A stretch of DNA of 64,000 nt, taken from contig NZ_LR130759.1 in assembly GCF_900292015.1 (NCBI RefSeq), positions 5,518,001-5,582,000 of the forward strand. Reading direction: 5' to 3'. Made by a program: the position numbers and the translations under genes. Source of the stretch: Mycobacterium basiliense. GTDB lineage: Bacteria > Actinomycetota > Actinomycetes > Mycobacteriales > Mycobacteriaceae. Every line of letters starts with the position of its first letter. Position 1 is the stretch's first letter. The notes below the pieces were generated by a model. That model had not been told where the DNA came from and did no database searches. It saw nothing but the letters and a program-made list of their open reading frames with translations. Positions 7,597 to 18,116 of the stretch are shown here, piece after piece.

Positions 7597-9063
7597 TTAT
7601 TGAAGCGGTGCGGCGGTCGGCTTGATCGGGGCCGGAAGGGCGCTTGCCCCCATCAGATACCGATCCACACCCGCCGCTGCCGCCCGGCCTTCGGCAATCG
7701 CCCAAACTATCAACGACTGGCCACGACCCATGTCGCCAGCAACGAAAACGCCGGGGACCGAGGTCTCGAAGTCGTCGCTCCGGGCAACATTTCCGCGGTC
7801 GGTGAACTTCACTCCGAGGTCGGTAAGCAGACCCGGCTTCTCCGGACCGACGAATCCCATCGCCAGCAAAACCAGATCCGCCTCCAGCTCGAACTCAGAG
7901 CCATCGACCTTGACGAACTTGCCGTCCTGCATGGTCACTTCGTGCGCTTTAAGAGCGCGCACTCGGCCATCCTGACCGACAAACTCCTCGGTGTTCACCG
8001 AGAACACCCGCTCGCCACCTTCTTCATGCGCCGCCGACACCCGATACACGAGCGGGTAGGTCGGCCACGGTGTCGATGGCGCTCGAGTGTCCGGCGGGCG
8101 CGGCATGATCTCGAACTGGTGAATGTTCACCGCACCCTGCCGATGCGCTGTGCCCAGGCAGTCGGCCCCGGTGTCGCCACCGCCGATGATGACCACCTTC
8201 TTGTCCTTAGCGGTGATCGGTGGCTCTCCGTCAGGACCGACGACATCGTCGCCCTCCTGCACCCGGTTGGCCCACGGTAGGTATTCCATCGCCTGATGGA
8301 TGCCATCCAGATCCCGGCCGGGAATCGGTAGGTCGCGCCAAGCGGTGGCGCCGCCGGCAAGGACCACGGCATCAAAATCGGCACGCAGCTGCTCGACGGT
8401 GAGATCGACACCGACGTTGACTCCGGCCCGGAATTGGGTGCCCTCGGCCCGCATCTGCTCCAACCGCCGATCCAGGACACGCTTTTCCATCTTGAACTCT
8501 GGAATGCCGTACCGCAGTAGACCACCGATGCGGTCGTCGCGCTCGAAGACGGTGACCTTGTGCCCCGCGCGGGTAAGTTGCTGTGCCGCTGCCAGACCGG
8601 CCGGGCCGGAACCCACAACGGCAACCGCCTTTCCGGTCAACCGCTGCGGCGGCAGTGGCTTTACCCAATCTTGGTCGAAAGCCTTGTCGATGATCTCCAG
8701 CTCGATCTGCTTGATCGTCACCGGGTCCTGATTGATCCCGAGCACACACGCCGGCTCGCAGGGCGCCGGGCATAACCTTCCGGTGAAGTCGGGGAAGTTG
8801 TTGGTGGCGTGCAGCCGCTCGATCGCGTCGCGCCAACGGTCCCTGCGGACCAGGTCGTTCCATTCCGGAATCAGGTTGCCCAACGGGCATCCGTTGTGAC
8901 AGAACGGAATACCGCAATCCATGCAGCGGGTCGCCTGCTCACGCAGGGTCTCGTTGTCGAACTCCTCATAGACCTCATTCCAGTCGCGCAGACGCAACGG
9001 AACAGGCCGACGGTTCGGCAATTCCCGGTGTGTGTATTTCAGGAAGCCGGTCGGGTCAGCCAT
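7597..9063 (-). CDS. gltD: Glutamate synthase small (beta) subunit GltD
   Basis: The 488-residue NADPH-dependent small subunit feeds electrons to GltB for making glutamate from glutamine and 2-oxoglutarate. Two N-terminal cysteine clusters bind [4Fe-4S] centres (C47, C50, C55, C59 and CPAPCEPAC at 98-106). The FAD motif GSGPAG is at 151-156, and a second GGGDTG Rossmann motif at about 297 binds NADPH. The [19 protein letters not shown] segment near the C-terminus is typical. The start at 9063 ([16 protein letters not shown]) matches the family; a longer reading would overlap gltB extensively. The chosen start overlaps the gltB stop by 8 nt, indicating translational coupling. Confidence 0.96.
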   Translation of the reverse strand: MADPTGFLKYTHRELPNRRPVPLRLRDWNEVYEEFDNETLREQATRCMDCGIPFCHNGCPLGNLIPEWNDLVRRDRWRDAIERLHATNNFPDFTGRLCPAPCEPACVLGINQDPVTIKQIELEIIDKAFDQDWVKPLPPQRLTGKAVAVVGSGPAGLAAAQQLTRAGHKVTVFERDDRIGGLLRYGIPEFKMEKRVLDRRLEQMRAEGTQFRAGVNVGVDLTVEQLRADFDAVVLAGGATAWRDLPIPGRDLDGIHQAMEYLPWANRVQEGDDVVGPDGEPPITAKDKKVVIIGGGDTGADCLGTAHRQGAVNIHQFEIMPRPPDTRAPSTPWPTYPLVYRVSAAHEEGGERVFSVNTEEFVGQDGRVRALKAHEVTMQDGKFVKVDGSEFELEADLVLLAMGFVGPEKPGLLTDLGVKFTDRGNVARSDDFETSVPGVFVAGDMGRGQSLIVWAIAEGRAAAAGVDRYLMGASALPAPIKPTAAPLQ

Positions 9064-12000
9064 GCGCAGCCGCCATGATCGCCTTGTCGACTTCGACGCC
9101 ATCGCGTTCGGCTTCGGCAATCGCTTGCAGAACCCGCTTGTAGTCGCGCGGCATCACCTTCACGAAGTGCCGCTGCTGCTGTGTCCAGTCGGCCAGGATG
9201 CGCTGGCCGACAGCGGAATCGGTGGCGTCGACATGGGCCTGAACTATGCCGTGCAGGAAGTCAGCGTCATCCTCCTCCAGCGTCTCGACATCCACCATTT
9301 CGGTGTTGAGGTTGTCCGGCAGTCGACCGTCGGGGTCGTACACATAGGCGATACCGCCCGACATGCCGGCGGCGAAGTTACGGCCGGTCCGCCCCAGGAT
9401 GACCACCCGGCCGCCGGTCATGTACTCGCAGCCATGATCGCCCACTCCCTCGACCACGGCGTGCGCTCCGGAATTGCGGACCGCGAATCTTTCGCCGACC
9501 ACGCCGCGCAGGAAGACCTCGCCGTTGGTAGCGCCGAAGAGAATTACGTTGCCTCCGATGATGTTGTCTTCAGCGACATAGTCCGGCGGAGCATTGTCCG
9601 CCGGGCGCACCACAATCCGGCCGCCGGACAGTCCCTTGCCAACGTAATCGTTTGCGTCGCCGTAGATACGCAGCGTAATCCCCTTAGGCACAAAAGCACC
9701 GAAACTATTGCCAGCCGAACCATCGAATGTTATGTCGATGGTTCCATCCGGTAGTCCTTGTCCGCCATAGGCTTTCGTCACTTCGTGGCCCAGCATGGTG
9801 CCCACCGTACGGTTGACGTTGCTGATCGCCGTCGAGAAGCGGACCGGTTTCCCGGAATCCAGGGCCTCTCTACTCATCACGATCAGCTGCTGGTCCAGCG
9901 CCTTATCCAGGCCATGATCCTGCCGGGAACTGCAATACAGGTCTTGGTTCATGAACGCGGACTCCGGCTCGTGGAGCACCGGCGCCAGATCCAGCCGGTG
10001 CGCCTTCCAGTGCGCACGGGCCAGTGTGGTGTCCAGCGTACCCGCTTGCCCGACAGCCTCATTGACCGTGCGGAAGCCCAACTGCGCCATGTATTCCCGA
10101 ACTTCTTCAGCGATGAACATAAAGAAGTTCTCCACGAACTCCGGTTTGCCGTTGAACCGTTCCCTCAGCACCGGGTTCTGCGTGGCCACGCCGACCGGGC
10201 AGGTATCCAGATGGCACACCCGCATCATGATGCAGCCAACTACCACCAGCGGGGCGGTGGCGAATCCGAATTCCTCGGCGCCCAGCAGGGCGGCGATCAT
10301 AACGTCACGGCCGGTCTTGAGCTGGCCATCCACCTGGACCACGATCCGGTCCCGCAAACCGTTGAGCAACAACGTCTGCTGGGTCTCGGCCAAGCCCAGT
10401 TCCCACGGTGCGCCTGCGTGCTTCATCGAGGTCAGCGGGGTGGCGCCGGTGCCGCCGTCGTGACCGGAAATGAGCACCACATCGGCGTGTGCCTTGGAAA
10501 CCCCGGCCGCAACCGTTCCTACCCCATTCTCCGAAACCAGCTTGACATGCACTCGCGCCGACGGGTTGGCGTTCTTCAAGTCGTGAATCAGTTGCGCCAA
10601 ATCCTCAATGGAGTAAATGTCGTGGTGCGGAGGGGGGGAGATCAAGCCGACACCGGGTGTGGAATGCCGCACCTCGGCGACCCAGGGGTACACCTTATGC
10701 CCCGGAAGTTGGCCGCCTTCACCGGGTTTGGCACCCTGGGCCATCTTGATCTGGATGTCGGTGCAGTTAGTCAGATAGTGCGACGTAACCCCGAACCGTC
10801 CGGAGGCAACCTGCTTGATCGCGCTGCGGCGCCAATCGCCGTTGTCATCGGGGTCGAAACGCAGCACATTTTCGCCGCCTTCACCGCTGTTTGATCGCGC
10901 GCCCATCCGGTTCATCGCGATGGCCAGCGTCTCGTGCGCCTCCGCGGAGATCGAACCGTAGCTCATCGCCCCCGTCGAGAAACGCTTGACGATTTCGCTG
11001 GCGGGCTCGACTTCGTCCAGCGACACCGGAGGCCGCACATCCGAGCGGAACTTGAGCAGGCCACGCAATGACGCCATCCGCTCGCTCTGGTCGTCGACCA
11101 GACGGGTGTATTCCTTGAAGATCTTGTACTGGCCGGTGCGGGTAGCGTGCTGCAACTTGAAAACCGTTGCGGGATTGAAGAGGTGATACTCACCCTCCCG
11201 GCGCCATTGGTACTCACCGCCCACTTCGAGTTCGCGATGCGCGCGTTCATCGGGCCGGTCCAGATAGGCCAGCGCGTGTCGGGCCGCGACGTCGGCGGCG
11301 ATGTCGTCCAATGTGATGCCGCCGGTCGGGCAGGTCAACCCGGTGAAGTATTCGTTGAGCACTTCCTCGGAGATGCCGACGGCCTGGAACAGTTGCGCAC
11401 CGGTGTAGGACGCCAGCGTCGAGATGCCCATTTTGGACATCACTTTCAGCACGCCCTTGCCCGCGGCCTTGACGTAGTTGCTGAGCGCCTTGTCGCGATC
11501 CAGCCCGTCCGGGGAGCCGTCGAACACCCCGCGGTCGAGCATGTCTTCGATCGACTCGAACACCAGGTACGGGTTGATCGCGGCCGCGCCGCAACCCAAC
11601 AGCATCGCCATGTGGTGAACCTCGCGGGCATCACCGGATTCGACGACCAGACCCACCTTGGTCCGGGTCCGTTCACGCACCAGGTGATGGTGCACCCCCG
11701 CGACAGCCAGCAACGACGGTATGGGCGCCAGCTGTTCGTTGGATTCGCGGTCTGACAACACGATGATCCGCGCACCGTCGGCGATCGCCGCGGACGCCTG
11801 GGCGCGCACCTCGGCGAGCGCGGCCGCCAGCCCGCTGCCGCCCTCAGCGACCGGATACAGGCAACGAATCACCTTGGACCGCATGCCGTGCGGCCGTCCG
11901 TTGATTTCCGTATCGGGGTCAAGGTTGATCAGTTTGGCCAGCTCGGAATTACGCAGAATGGGTTGCGGCAGTTGGATCTGGTGGCAGGAGTACTCATCCG

Positions 12001-13660
12001 GGTTGAGCAGGTCCCGCTCTCCGCCGGTGGTGCCTTGCAGGCTGGTCACCACCTCCTCGCGGATGGCGTCCAGCGGCGGGTTGGTCACTTGGGCGAACAA
12101 CTGGTGGAAGTAGTCGTACAACATCCGGGGACGGCGGGAGAGCACCGCGATTGGCGTATCGGTACCCATCGACCCGATCGGCTCCGCACCGGCGCGGACC
12201 ATCGGTGCTACCAATAGGTTGAGTTCCTCGTAGGTGTAGCCGAAAGCTAGTTGCCGCAACACGACCCGGTCATGGGGCATCCGCGGATATTCACCGGCCG
12301 GCAGGTCCTCCAGCGGAATCAGGTTCCTGTCGAGCCACTCCTGATAGGGGTGCTCGGCGGCCAGCTCGGCTTTGATCTCCTCGTCGTCGACGATGCGGCC
12401 CTGTGCGGTGTCCACCAGGAACATGCGGCCCGGTTGCAAGCGCATGCGGCGGACCACCGTTGACGGGTCGAGGTCCAGCACCCCGGCCTCGGAGGCCATC
12501 ACGACCAGCCCGTCTTTGGTGACCCAGATCCGCGAGGGGCGCAGTCCGTTGCGGTCCAGCACCGCGCCCACGATCGTGCCGTCGGTGAACGTCATGGACG
12601 CCGGACCGTCCCACGGTTCCATCAACGAGGCGTGGTACTGGTAGAACGCCCGTCGCGCGGGATCCATGCTTTCGTGGCGTTCCCACGCCTCCGGGATCAT
12701 CATCAGCACCGAGTGGGCCAGGCTGCGCCCGCCCAGGTGCAGCAACTCGAGTGCCTCGTCGAACCGCGCGGTGTCCGAGGCACCCGGGGTGCAGATGGGA
12801 AACAGCTTCTCGACGCTTTTTGGGCCTTCTTCCGGTCCGAAGACGTCGGTCTTAATCAAGGCCTCGCGGGCCCGCATCCAGTTCTCGTTGCCAGTAACGG
12901 TGTTGATCTCGCCGTTGTGGGCAATGCGCCGGAATGGATGTGCCAGCGGCCAGGAGGGGAAGGTGTTGGTGGAGAACCGCGAGTGCACGATACCCAGGGC
13001 ACTGGTCAACCGTTCGTCCTGCAGATCCAGGTAGAACGCCTTGAGCTGCGGGGTGGTCAGCATGCCCTTATAGACGAACGTCCGACCGGACAGACTCGGG
13101 AAGTACACGGTCTCGCGGCCGGGGCCATCCTGACCCGGTCCTTTGGTGCCGAGTTCGTGCTCGGCGCGCTTGCGAACCACATAGGCGCGCCGCTCCAGTG
13201 CCATGCCGGAGGCACCCGTCATGAACACCTGACGGAAGGTGGGCATCGCGTCGCGGGACAATGCACCCAGCGATGAGTCATCGGTGGGCACCTTCCGCCA
13301 GCCGAGCACCTGCAAACCTTCGGCTTCGGCGATCTTCTCCACCGCCGCGCAGGCCGCCGCGGCGTCTTTGGACGATTGTGGCAAGAACGCTATGCCAGTG
13401 GCATAGCTACCCGGGGCGGGCAACTCGAAGTCGACGACCTCCCGCAGGAATGCATCCGGGACCTGGATCAGGATGCCGGCCCCGTCGCCGCTACGCGGCT
13501 CGGCGCCAGCAGCGCCGCGATGTTCCAGGTTGAGCAACGCGGTGATCGCCTTGTCGACAATGTCGCGGCTGCGGCGACCGTGCATGTCCACGACCATGGC
13601 GACCCCACACGAGTCGTGTTCGAATGCGGGGTTGTATAGCCCGACGCGCCTGGGCGTCAT
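9056..13660 (-). CDS. gltB: Glutamate synthase large (alpha) subunit GltB
   Basis: The protein of about 1534 residues carries a class II glutamine amidotransferase domain whose nucleophile Cys follows a short propeptide ([10 protein letters not shown]18), as in known ferredoxin- and NADPH-type enzymes. A central domain follows, then the FMN-binding synthase barrel ([36 protein letters not shown]) with the [3Fe-4S] ligands [12 protein letters not shown]. The C-terminal glutamate-synthase beta-helix ([26 protein letters not shown]) closes it. The start at 13660 ([16 protein letters not shown]) is preferred over two residues further upstream. It is the first gene of a gltBD operon. Two short loops look longer than in M. 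tuberculosis GltB (from memory). Confidence 0.96.
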   Translation of the reverse strand: MTPRRVGLYNPAFEHDSCGVAMVVDMHGRRSRDIVDKAITALLNLEHRGAAGAEPRSGDGAGILIQVPDAFLREVVDFELPAPGSYATGIAFLPQSSKDAAAACAAVEKIAEAEGLQVLGWRKVPTDDSSLGALSRDAMPTFRQVFMTGASGMALERRAYVVRKRAEHELGTKGPGQDGPGRETVYFPSLSGRTFVYKGMLTTPQLKAFYLDLQDERLTSALGIVHSRFSTNTFPSWPLAHPFRRIAHNGEINTVTGNENWMRAREALIKTDVFGPEEGPKSVEKLFPICTPGASDTARFDEALELLHLGGRSLAHSVLMMIPEAWERHESMDPARRAFYQYHASLMEPWDGPASMTFTDGTIVGAVLDRNGLRPSRIWVTKDGLVVMASEAGVLDLDPSTVVRRMRLQPGRMFLVDTAQGRIVDDEEIKAELAAEHPYQEWLDRNLIPLEDLPAGEYPRMPHDRVVLRQLAFGYTYEELNLLVAPMVRAGAEPIGSMGTDTPIAVLSRRPRMLYDYFHQLFAQVTNPPLDAIREEVVTSLQGTTGGERDLLNPDEYSCHQIQLPQPILRNSELAKLINLDPDTEINGRPHGMRSKVIRCLYPVAEGGSGLAAALAEVRAQASAAIADGARIIVLSDRESNEQLAPIPSLLAVAGVHHHLVRERTRTKVGLVVESGDAREVHHMAMLLGCGAAAINPYLVFESIEDMLDRGVFDGSPDGLDRDKALSNYVKAAGKGVLKVMSKMGISTLASYTGAQLFQAVGISEEVLNEYFTGLTCPTGGITLDDIAADVAARHALAYLDRPDERAHRELEVGGEYQWRREGEYHLFNPATVFKLQHATRTGQYKIFKEYTRLVDDQSERMASLRGLLKFRSDVRPPVSLDEVEPASEIVKRFSTGAMSYGSISAEAHETLAIAMNRMGARSNSGEGGENVLRFDPDDNGDWRRSAIKQVASGRFGVTSHYLTNCTDIQIKMAQGAKPGEGGQLPGHKVYPWVAEVRHSTPGVGLISPPPHHDIYSIEDLAQLIHDLKNANPSARVHVKLVSENGVGTVAAGVSKAHADVVLISGHDGGTGATPLTSMKHAGAPWELGLAETQQTLLLNGLRDRIVVQVDGQLKTGRDVMIAALLGAEEFGFATAPLVVVGCIMMRVCHLDTCPVGVATQNPVLRERFNGKPEFVENFFMFIAEEVREYMAQLGFRTVNEAVGQAGTLDTTLARAHWKAHRLDLAPVLHEPESAFMNQDLYCSSRQDHGLDKALDQQLIVMSREALDSGKPVRFSTAISNVNRTVGTMLGHEVTKAYGGQGLPDGTIDITFDGSAGNSFGAFVPKGITLRIYGDANDYVGKGLSGGRIVVRPADNAPPDYVAEDNIIGGNVILFGATNGEVFLRGVVGERFAVRNSGAHAVVEGVGDHGCEYMTGGRVVILGRTGRNFAAGMSGGIAYVYDPDGRLPDNLNTEMVDVETLEEDDADFLHGIVQAHVDATDSAVGQRILADWTQQQRHFVKVMPRDYKRVLQAIAEAERDGVEVDKAIMAAAHG

Positions 13661-14461
13661 ACCCACCTAACCCTTCAGCAGAATTTTCTGCGCGGCCTCA
13701 CCAGCGGCTCCGACGGTGCCCCGCCTGAAGTTGCGGGCGATGACCCCGTCGGTCTTGTCGATAGGCTGTCCGCCAAGCGGAATGATGCGGCCATGGATTC
13801 GTCCGTGCAGCGCTGAACGGTGCCCCTCTAACCGATCTCGACAAGTGATAAAACGATATGACAAAACCCGCCTGACATGCCAACTTACTAATGGTAACCC
13901 CCCGGCGGTCATGTCGTGCGGACAGCGCAAACCGGTGGTCGAACGCCTCGCTCACGTGCTGTTTTCCTGCCGGAAATCCGGGCCGCGGATGCCGGTCACG
14001 GCATCGAGAACAGCCACAGTAACTACTTAGACTTATTTGCCGTCTGGATACTCGAGCGCATCGACCAGTGCCTCGAATCACTTCGCACAGCCGTCACTTC
14101 GGCAACAAGATCCACGATAAGGCGTGGCAGCAATGCTGGGCAGGCCACCTGATTTCGGCGCCGCACCGATACCGCGGCGCCATCGGCGGCGCCCAGCTAG
14201 GGTCCATCGAAGTTTGCACAATACTAATAGGAGTCTAAAACCTGCCTCAGCAGCGGCCGGCTAGGCGCAAACCGGTCCATTCCGACCCTCCTGAAACACC
14301 ATTGGCCCACACAGGGACGCCGCGTCCGCCGGGACGCCCTGAAGGCAACCGACCTGGCCGGGCGGCCCATGATCGATGCTTGGACGGATACTGGTCGGTG
14401 TCCGGCGGTGACCATCGCATTCGACCTTCCTAATCGACCTTCCTAATCGCCCGAGGAGCCC
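13661..14461. other. Long intergenic region upstream of gltB and the MinD-like gene
   Basis: About 800 bp separate the divergent gltB and MinD-like genes. No complete gene is supported. A minus-strand frame ending at 13667 encodes GRIHGRIIPLGGQPIDKTDG and continues to a stop, which looks coding but matches no family I know; it may be a relic. An inverted TTAC-N5-GTAA element lies at about 13884-13896, 224 bp upstream of gltB. A TTGTCA hexamer on the minus strand (about 13860) could be a -35 element. I cannot name an operator with confidence. Confidence 0.35.
14421..14446. repeat. 13-bp tandem duplication before the MinD-like gene
   Basis: TCGACCTTCCTAA occurs twice in direct succession (14421-14433 and 14434-14446), ending 15 nt before the ATG at 14462 and just upstream of the GAGGAG ribosome site. 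Confidence 0.8.
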
Positions 14462-15823
14462 ATGAACGAGCGCGAGGAATTTCTGCGAGACCGCGTGCGG
14501 CCAGACCCGCCCGGCGTTCCCGCCCCCCGTCGGCCTGCGGGCGCGCAGCGGACCGCCACGGGCGTCTCGCGTCCTCCGGTAGCGCCGGCTCACCAATCCC
14601 GGCCGGCGCCCGCGCCGCCCTCTACCCCTCGGCCTTCACCCCCGCCCGCGCGGCCGGCCGGCCCCGGCACACCGCCGCCGGCGCCGCCTTCGCCCGCAAC
14701 TTCGTTCGCAACTTCCCAATGCCAACCGGCCGCCCCCCCACGCCAACCCGCACCTCCCCCCACCCCGGTGGCGCCACCATCTGACGCACCGCGCCCAGCG
14801 CGGCAAGGCGTTGCTCCTCAACAACCACCAGCGGACGTTTCGCCCGCGAATCCTTGGCCCAAGCCCGCGCCGGCGCACCCGCCCGGGGGGCATGCAGCGC
14901 TCGATCGAGGCTGGCGACGGATCGTTCGGGTGGCGTCTTTTGGCCTGGTCAAACCCAGTCCATCGGCCGCGCAGCGACAGGCCGCCGAATTCGAAAACAC
15001 CATCCGAACCGCGCTGCGCGGTACCCACAAGGTGGGTGTGCTGGGCAAGGGCGGGGTCGGCAAGACATCGGTGGCCGCCAGCGTGGGTTCCATCTTTGCC
15101 GAACTGCGGCAGCAAGATCGCGTGGTAGCAATCGACGCCGACACCGCCTTCGGCCGGCTGAGCAGCAGGATCGATCCGACAGCACGGGACTCCTTCGGGG
15201 AATTGACCGCCGACAAAAACTTGACGTCGTTCGCCGACGTGGTTGCCCGGTTGGGCCGCAACTCGGCCGGGCTGCACGTGCTGCCCGGTGAGGCCGCCGC
15301 GGGCGCGCGCCGCGTGCTCGATCCCGCGATCTATCGGGAGGCAGCGCTGCGGCTGGACCGCCATTTCACCATCACGGTCATCGACTGTGGCTCGACCATG
15401 GACGCCGCAGTCACCCAGGAGGTATTGCGTGACCTCGACGCGCTGATCGTGGTGTCGTCGCCGTGGGCGGACGGGGCGTCTGCCGCCGCCAAGACAATGG
15501 AATGGCTCGCCGAGCGGAAGCTCACAGATCTGCTGCGGCGCAGCATCGTGGTGCTCAACGATTCCGATGGGCATTCCGACCAGCGCACCCGCTCGCTGCT
15601 CGCCCGCGAATTCCTCGACCATGGCCAACCGGTTGTCGAGGTGCCGTTCGATCCGCATCTGCGCCCAGGTGGCGTCATCGATGTCAGCCATGAAATGGCG
15701 CCGGCAACACGACTGAAGTTCCTGCAGGTCACGGCGACCGTCGCGGAGCATTTTGGCGCACGGCCCGCAGGTAGCGGCGACCGCGATGCCCCGGCCGATG
15801 CTGCGCACGCAACCCCGAGCTGA
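14462..15823 (+). CDS. Proline-rich MinD/ParA-like ATPase (Rv3860-like)
   Basis: The 453-residue protein has a disordered Pro/Ala-rich N-terminal half (about 15-150) followed by a SIMIBI-class ATPase domain. The deviant Walker A GKGGVGKT is at 195-202, with both lysines intact, followed by a DADTAFGRL switch and TVIDCGSTMD. The architecture is the same as EspI in the ESX-1 locus, and the protein ends like EspI and the ESX-2 MinD-like protein (VPFDPHLRPGGVIDVSHEM). GAGGAG 5-6 nt upstream of the ATG at 14462 supports the start. It may be an ESX-linked regulatory or positioning ATPase that became detached from the main cluster; this is inference. Confidence 0.85.
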   Translation: MNEREEFLRDRVRPDPPGVPAPRRPAGAQRTATGVSRPPVAPAHQSRPAPAPPSTPRPSPPPARPAGPGTPPPAPPSPATSFATSQCQPAAPPRQPAPPPTPVAPPSDAPRPARQGVAPQQPPADVSPANPWPKPAPAHPPGGHAALDRGWRRIVRVASFGLVKPSPSAAQRQAAEFENTIRTALRGTHKVGVLGKGGVGKTSVAASVGSIFAELRQQDRVVAIDADTAFGRLSSRIDPTARDSFGELTADKNLTSFADVVARLGRNSAGLHVLPGEAAAGARRVLDPAIYREAALRLDRHFTITVIDCGSTMDAAVTQEVLRDLDALIVVSSPWADGASAAAKTMEWLAERKLTDLLRRSIVVLNDSDGHSDQRTRSLLAREFLDHGQPVVEVPFDPHLRPGGVIDVSHEMAPATRLKFLQVTATVAEHFGARPAGSGDRDAPADAAHATPS

Positions 15824-15947
15824 GTGGCTGAACCGCTCGGGCAATCAGACTGGGGCCCAGGGTGGTAATCCCGCGGTTGCCAGGTGCCAACCACGGTGAA
15901 CTCGCGCGTGCGCACGCCGTGGCCTCCTGGCGGATGTGTCGCCGGGG

Positions 15948-16865
15948 TTAGGCCCGTTCACCCCGCTGGGGGTTCGGGCTGGGGCGCCGGCGACCGTCCG
16001 GGAAGACCCGCGCTAACGGATCGGCAGTGGCCTCGATCTTGTGGACCAGTTGGGCGTGGATGGTGAGCACGATGACGGCAAAAAGTCGGCGCCCGGCGAA
16101 GGCCAGCAGGACCGGCTGACCGACGGGAGCACTGACCAGAGTCACCCCCGGCCCCACATAGCGCAGCAGGTTGGCAGCCACATCGGTCGGCCCATGATTG
16201 ACCTGTGGCGGCGGCGCGTGATCTGCGAGTATTGTCCCAACCCCCCAGACCGTCGGGTCCAGGACGGCGGTCAACCCGTCAATATCGCCGTTGGCGCATG
16301 CGGTGAGGAACTTCTCCGTGACGAGCCGGTGCTCAGCCGAGGTGACCTCGTTCAGCTTCGGTTGTGCGGTAGTGAATTTGGCGCGCGCGCGACGTGCTAG
16401 CTGACGACAGGTACCGGCCGGGCGGCCCACGGTCTGGGCGATCGCGTCGAACGGCACGCCGAACACGTCGTGCAGCACGAAGGCGACCCGTTCGCCCGGA
16501 CTGAGCTTGCGTAGTACCTCCAACAACGCAGTCTGAATCTCCTCGTCGAGGGTTACTCGGTCCGCGGGTTCCCGATGGTGTGATGCATCCGGCACTTCCG
16601 GGCCGATGGCGGTCGCCTGCTCATGACGAGCCCGGGCGGAGCGCACCAGGTCGAGGCAGATCCGGCTGGTAACCACCGTCAGCCAGCCGCGAACATCGTC
16701 TATCTGGTCCGGCTGGGTGCGTGCCAAACGCAGAAATGCCTCTTGCGCCGCATCTTCGGCGTAACCGATATCCGCGGTTATCTGAAACCCGAGATTGATC
16801 AGATAAGGGCGGTGACGACGCCAGGCGTCATCGATTCGGCCGCCGGGTGGCTGCGAGTGGTTCAT
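15948..16865 (-). CDS. ECF sigma factor with C-terminal SnoaL-like domain (ECF41/SigJ-like)
   Basis: The 305-residue protein has sigma region 2 (YLINLGFQITADIGYAEDAAQEAFLRL, then DVRGWLTVVTSRICLDLVR) and region 4 (LSPGERVAFVLHDVFGVPFD, then IAQTVGRPAGTCRQLARRAR). A C-terminal extension of about 110 residues (LVTEKFLTACANGDIDGLTAVLDP...) looks like the SnoaL/NTF2-like fold of ECF41-type factors, which replaces an anti-sigma factor. The usual WxxDGGG-like motif of ECF41 is not clear here (VWGVGTILADHAPP). The start ATG at 16865 lies 8 nt downstream of a CGTC -10 element, so the transcript would be leaderless or nearly so. It is divergent from a reductase gene and probably autoregulated. I recall no counterpart at this place in M. 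tuberculosis. Confidence 0.87.
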   Translation of the reverse strand: MNHSQPPGGRIDDAWRRHRPYLINLGFQITADIGYAEDAAQEAFLRLARTQPDQIDDVRGWLTVVTSRICLDLVRSARARHEQATAIGPEVPDASHHREPADRVTLDEEIQTALLEVLRKLSPGERVAFVLHDVFGVPFDAIAQTVGRPAGTCRQLARRARAKFTTAQPKLNEVTSAEHRLVTEKFLTACANGDIDGLTAVLDPTVWGVGTILADHAPPPQVNHGPTDVAANLLRYVGPGVTLVSAPVGQPVLLAFAGRRLFAVIVLTIHAQLVHKIEATADPLARVFPDGRRRPSPNPQRGERA

Positions 16866-16873
16866 GAATCATC

Positions 16874-16899
16874 GACGATCCGCTGCCGGAAAAAGTTAC
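16874..16899 (-). promoter_or_regulatory. Candidate ECF promoter of the sigma factor gene
   Basis: Reading the minus strand, GTAAC (16899-16895), a 17-nt spacer and CGTC (16877-16874) match the AAC / CGTC architecture of ECF-dependent promoters. The -10 element ends 8 nt before the sigma ATG. Confidence 0.6.
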
Positions 16900-16910
16900 T
16901 GGTGCCGACT

Positions 16911-16936
16911 GTAACTTTCCCGGCGGCCGGCCCGTC
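16911..16936 (+). promoter_or_regulatory. Candidate ECF promoter toward the deazaflavin reductase
   Basis: GTAAC (16911-16915), a 17-nt spacer and CGTC (16933-16936) are the same boxes and spacing as in the opposing sigma promoter. The two -35 boxes form an 8-bp inverted repeat (AAAGTTAC 16892-16899 / GTAACTTT 16911-16918). Confidence 0.6.
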
Positions 16937-17081
16937 CTAGGTGTAGAGCTCATGACCAGTACCGGCACAGGAAGCCACACCACGACAACCACCGCAACGG
17001 AATACTCGCCGCCGCTGGCCCGAGCTGGGCCAGCTGCCCGGCACGACACCCGGATGGATCCCAACCGACATGGAGGCTGTT

Positions 17082-17528
17082 ATGACAACCGCACGCCCAC
17101 CGCGCTATCTCAAACCGATGAACAAGCTGATGATGGCGGTACAGAAGCTCGGGATACCGACCGGGCCCGCGATGGTGTTGACGGTGCCGGGCCGAAGGTC
17201 GGGGCGGCTACGCCGAACCCCGATGACACCGTTCAGCTACCAGGGCAGTCTTTATGTCGTGGCCGGCTATCCGGGGGCGGACTGGGCGGCCAATGCTCGA
17301 GCGGCGGGTACCGGGACGCTGTCCCGGGGGCGCCGGTCCCGGCAGGTCCGGATCGTCGAGTTGTCCACCGAGGAAGCTCGCCCGGTGCTGCGGGTCTTTC
17401 CGACCGCGGTACCGGTCGGGGTGGCGTTTGCGAAGCGCTCAAAAATGGTGCGTGACGGCACGGCCGATGAGTTCGAGGCGCTGGCCGGACAAGTCGCTGT
17501 CTTCAGGTTCGTGCCAATGGCGAGGTAG
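17082..17528 (+). CDS. Nitroreductase-family deazaflavin-dependent oxidoreductase (DUF385/Ddn-like)
   Basis: The 148-residue protein of the F420H2-dependent quinone reductase / Ddn superfamily is recognised from PAMVLTVPGRRSGRLRRTPM, the FSYQGSLYVVAGYPGADWAANARAAG core and VRIVELSTEEA. These split-barrel enzymes use reduced F420 on quinones, lipids or nitro compounds. GGAGG 6-7 nt before the ATG at 17082 supports MTTARPPRYLKP as the N-terminus; an ATG at 17070 lies just upstream. The gene sits downstream of one arm of a divergent ECF promoter pair and is the likely target of the adjacent sigma factor. ECF41-type sigmas commonly neighbour oxidoreductases. The physiological substrate is unknown. 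Confidence 0.85.
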   Translation: MTTARPPRYLKPMNKLMMAVQKLGIPTGPAMVLTVPGRRSGRLRRTPMTPFSYQGSLYVVAGYPGADWAANARAAGTGTLSRGRRSRQVRIVELSTEEARPVLRVFPTAVPVGVAFAKRSKMVRDGTADEFEALAGQVAVFRFVPMAR

Positions 17529-17551
17529 CAGCACCGTCCCGACGAACAGAA

Positions 17552-17585
17552 ACAGCGCGAGAAATCTTTCGACTTCTCGCGCTGT
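17552..17585. terminator. Bidirectional terminator-like hairpin between the reductase gene and whiB6
   Basis: ACAGCGCGAGAA (17552-17563) and TTCTCGCGCTGT (17574-17585) pair perfectly over 12 bp around a 10-nt loop. The hairpin lies between the stops of two convergent genes. There is no U-tract, as is usual in mycobacteria. Confidence 0.75.
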
Positions 17586-17653
17586 GGCCGTGTCTGGCAA
17601 CTCGCCACTACCTCGCCGCAGACCCCTCGAGCAGCGGCTGAGGTGGCGGCAAG

Positions 17654-17941
17654 CTACGCCGATCGGGCGATCACCCGCTCCCGCACGGGGTAACCATTGC
17701 GCTCGGCCAGGGAGCGCAATTGCCCCAGCGCAAACGCCCGCGCCCGGCCCGCTTCGGGGATGACCACGCCGGCCCAGAGGCCTTCGGCACCGGGCGACTC
17801 GACGGCCTCCCGAGCGCATGCCCACCGCCGTGGGCAAGCCCGGCACAGCGTCTTGGCCTCGTCGTCGGGAGTCGTCGTCCAACGGTCGGGGTTTTGCGTG
17901 CAAACGCCCAGCGGGACTTCGTACAGGGCTGTTGCGGTCAT
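17654..17941 (-). CDS. whiB6: WhiB-family iron-sulfur transcription factor WhiB6
   Basis: The 95-residue WhiB protein has four cluster-binding cysteines (C14, C33, C36, C42; C-x18-C-x2-C-x5-C) and the WhiB turn GLWAGVV (54-60). A basic, Arg-rich C-terminal tail follows. The start at 17941 (MTATALYEVPLGVC) is chosen because GGAGGAG lies 8 nt upstream; the open frame extends 27 codons further but runs into the probable -10 box. In pathogenic mycobacteria WhiB6 is a redox-sensing activator of ESX-1 genes and is itself controlled by PhoP and by ESX-1 state. Its position just before the ESX-1 cluster fits that role. Confidence 0.95.
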   Translation of the reverse strand: MTATALYEVPLGVCTQNPDRWTTTPDDEAKTLCRACPRRWACAREAVESPGAEGLWAGVVIPEAGRARAFALGQLRSLAERNGYPVRERVIARSA

Positions 17942-17981
17942 ATTGTTGCGCTCCTCCATAAAAGCGTTGCAGGTTCGTAAC

Positions 17982-18001
17982 CTCTGCCTGGGCAGAGTAT
18001 A
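17982..18001 (-). promoter_or_regulatory. whiB6 -10 box and adjoining palindrome
   Basis: TATACT on the minus strand (18001-17996) is a good sigma-A-type -10 hexamer about 55 nt upstream of the whiB6 ATG. The palindrome CTCTGCC-TG-GGCAGAG (17982-17997) overlaps the expected transcription start, where a repressor or roadblock could act. No good -35 box is visible, which suggests activator dependence. Confidence 0.5.
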
Positions 18002-18116
18002 GGAGGAACCGTCGCAGTGCAACAGTTAGTGGTGGCGACCCCTGGCCGGGGCGCTACGACTTCGGGAGATGCGGCCCCACTGTAGCCATCAGAGCTGCAA
18101 TGACCAGGGATTATCT

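Noticed and set aside
16952..17455. Plus-strand frame starting 15 nt after the ECF -10 box
   Set aside because: It overlaps most of the deazaflavin reductase in another frame, has low-complexity composition and matches no family. A short leader peptide cannot be excluded.
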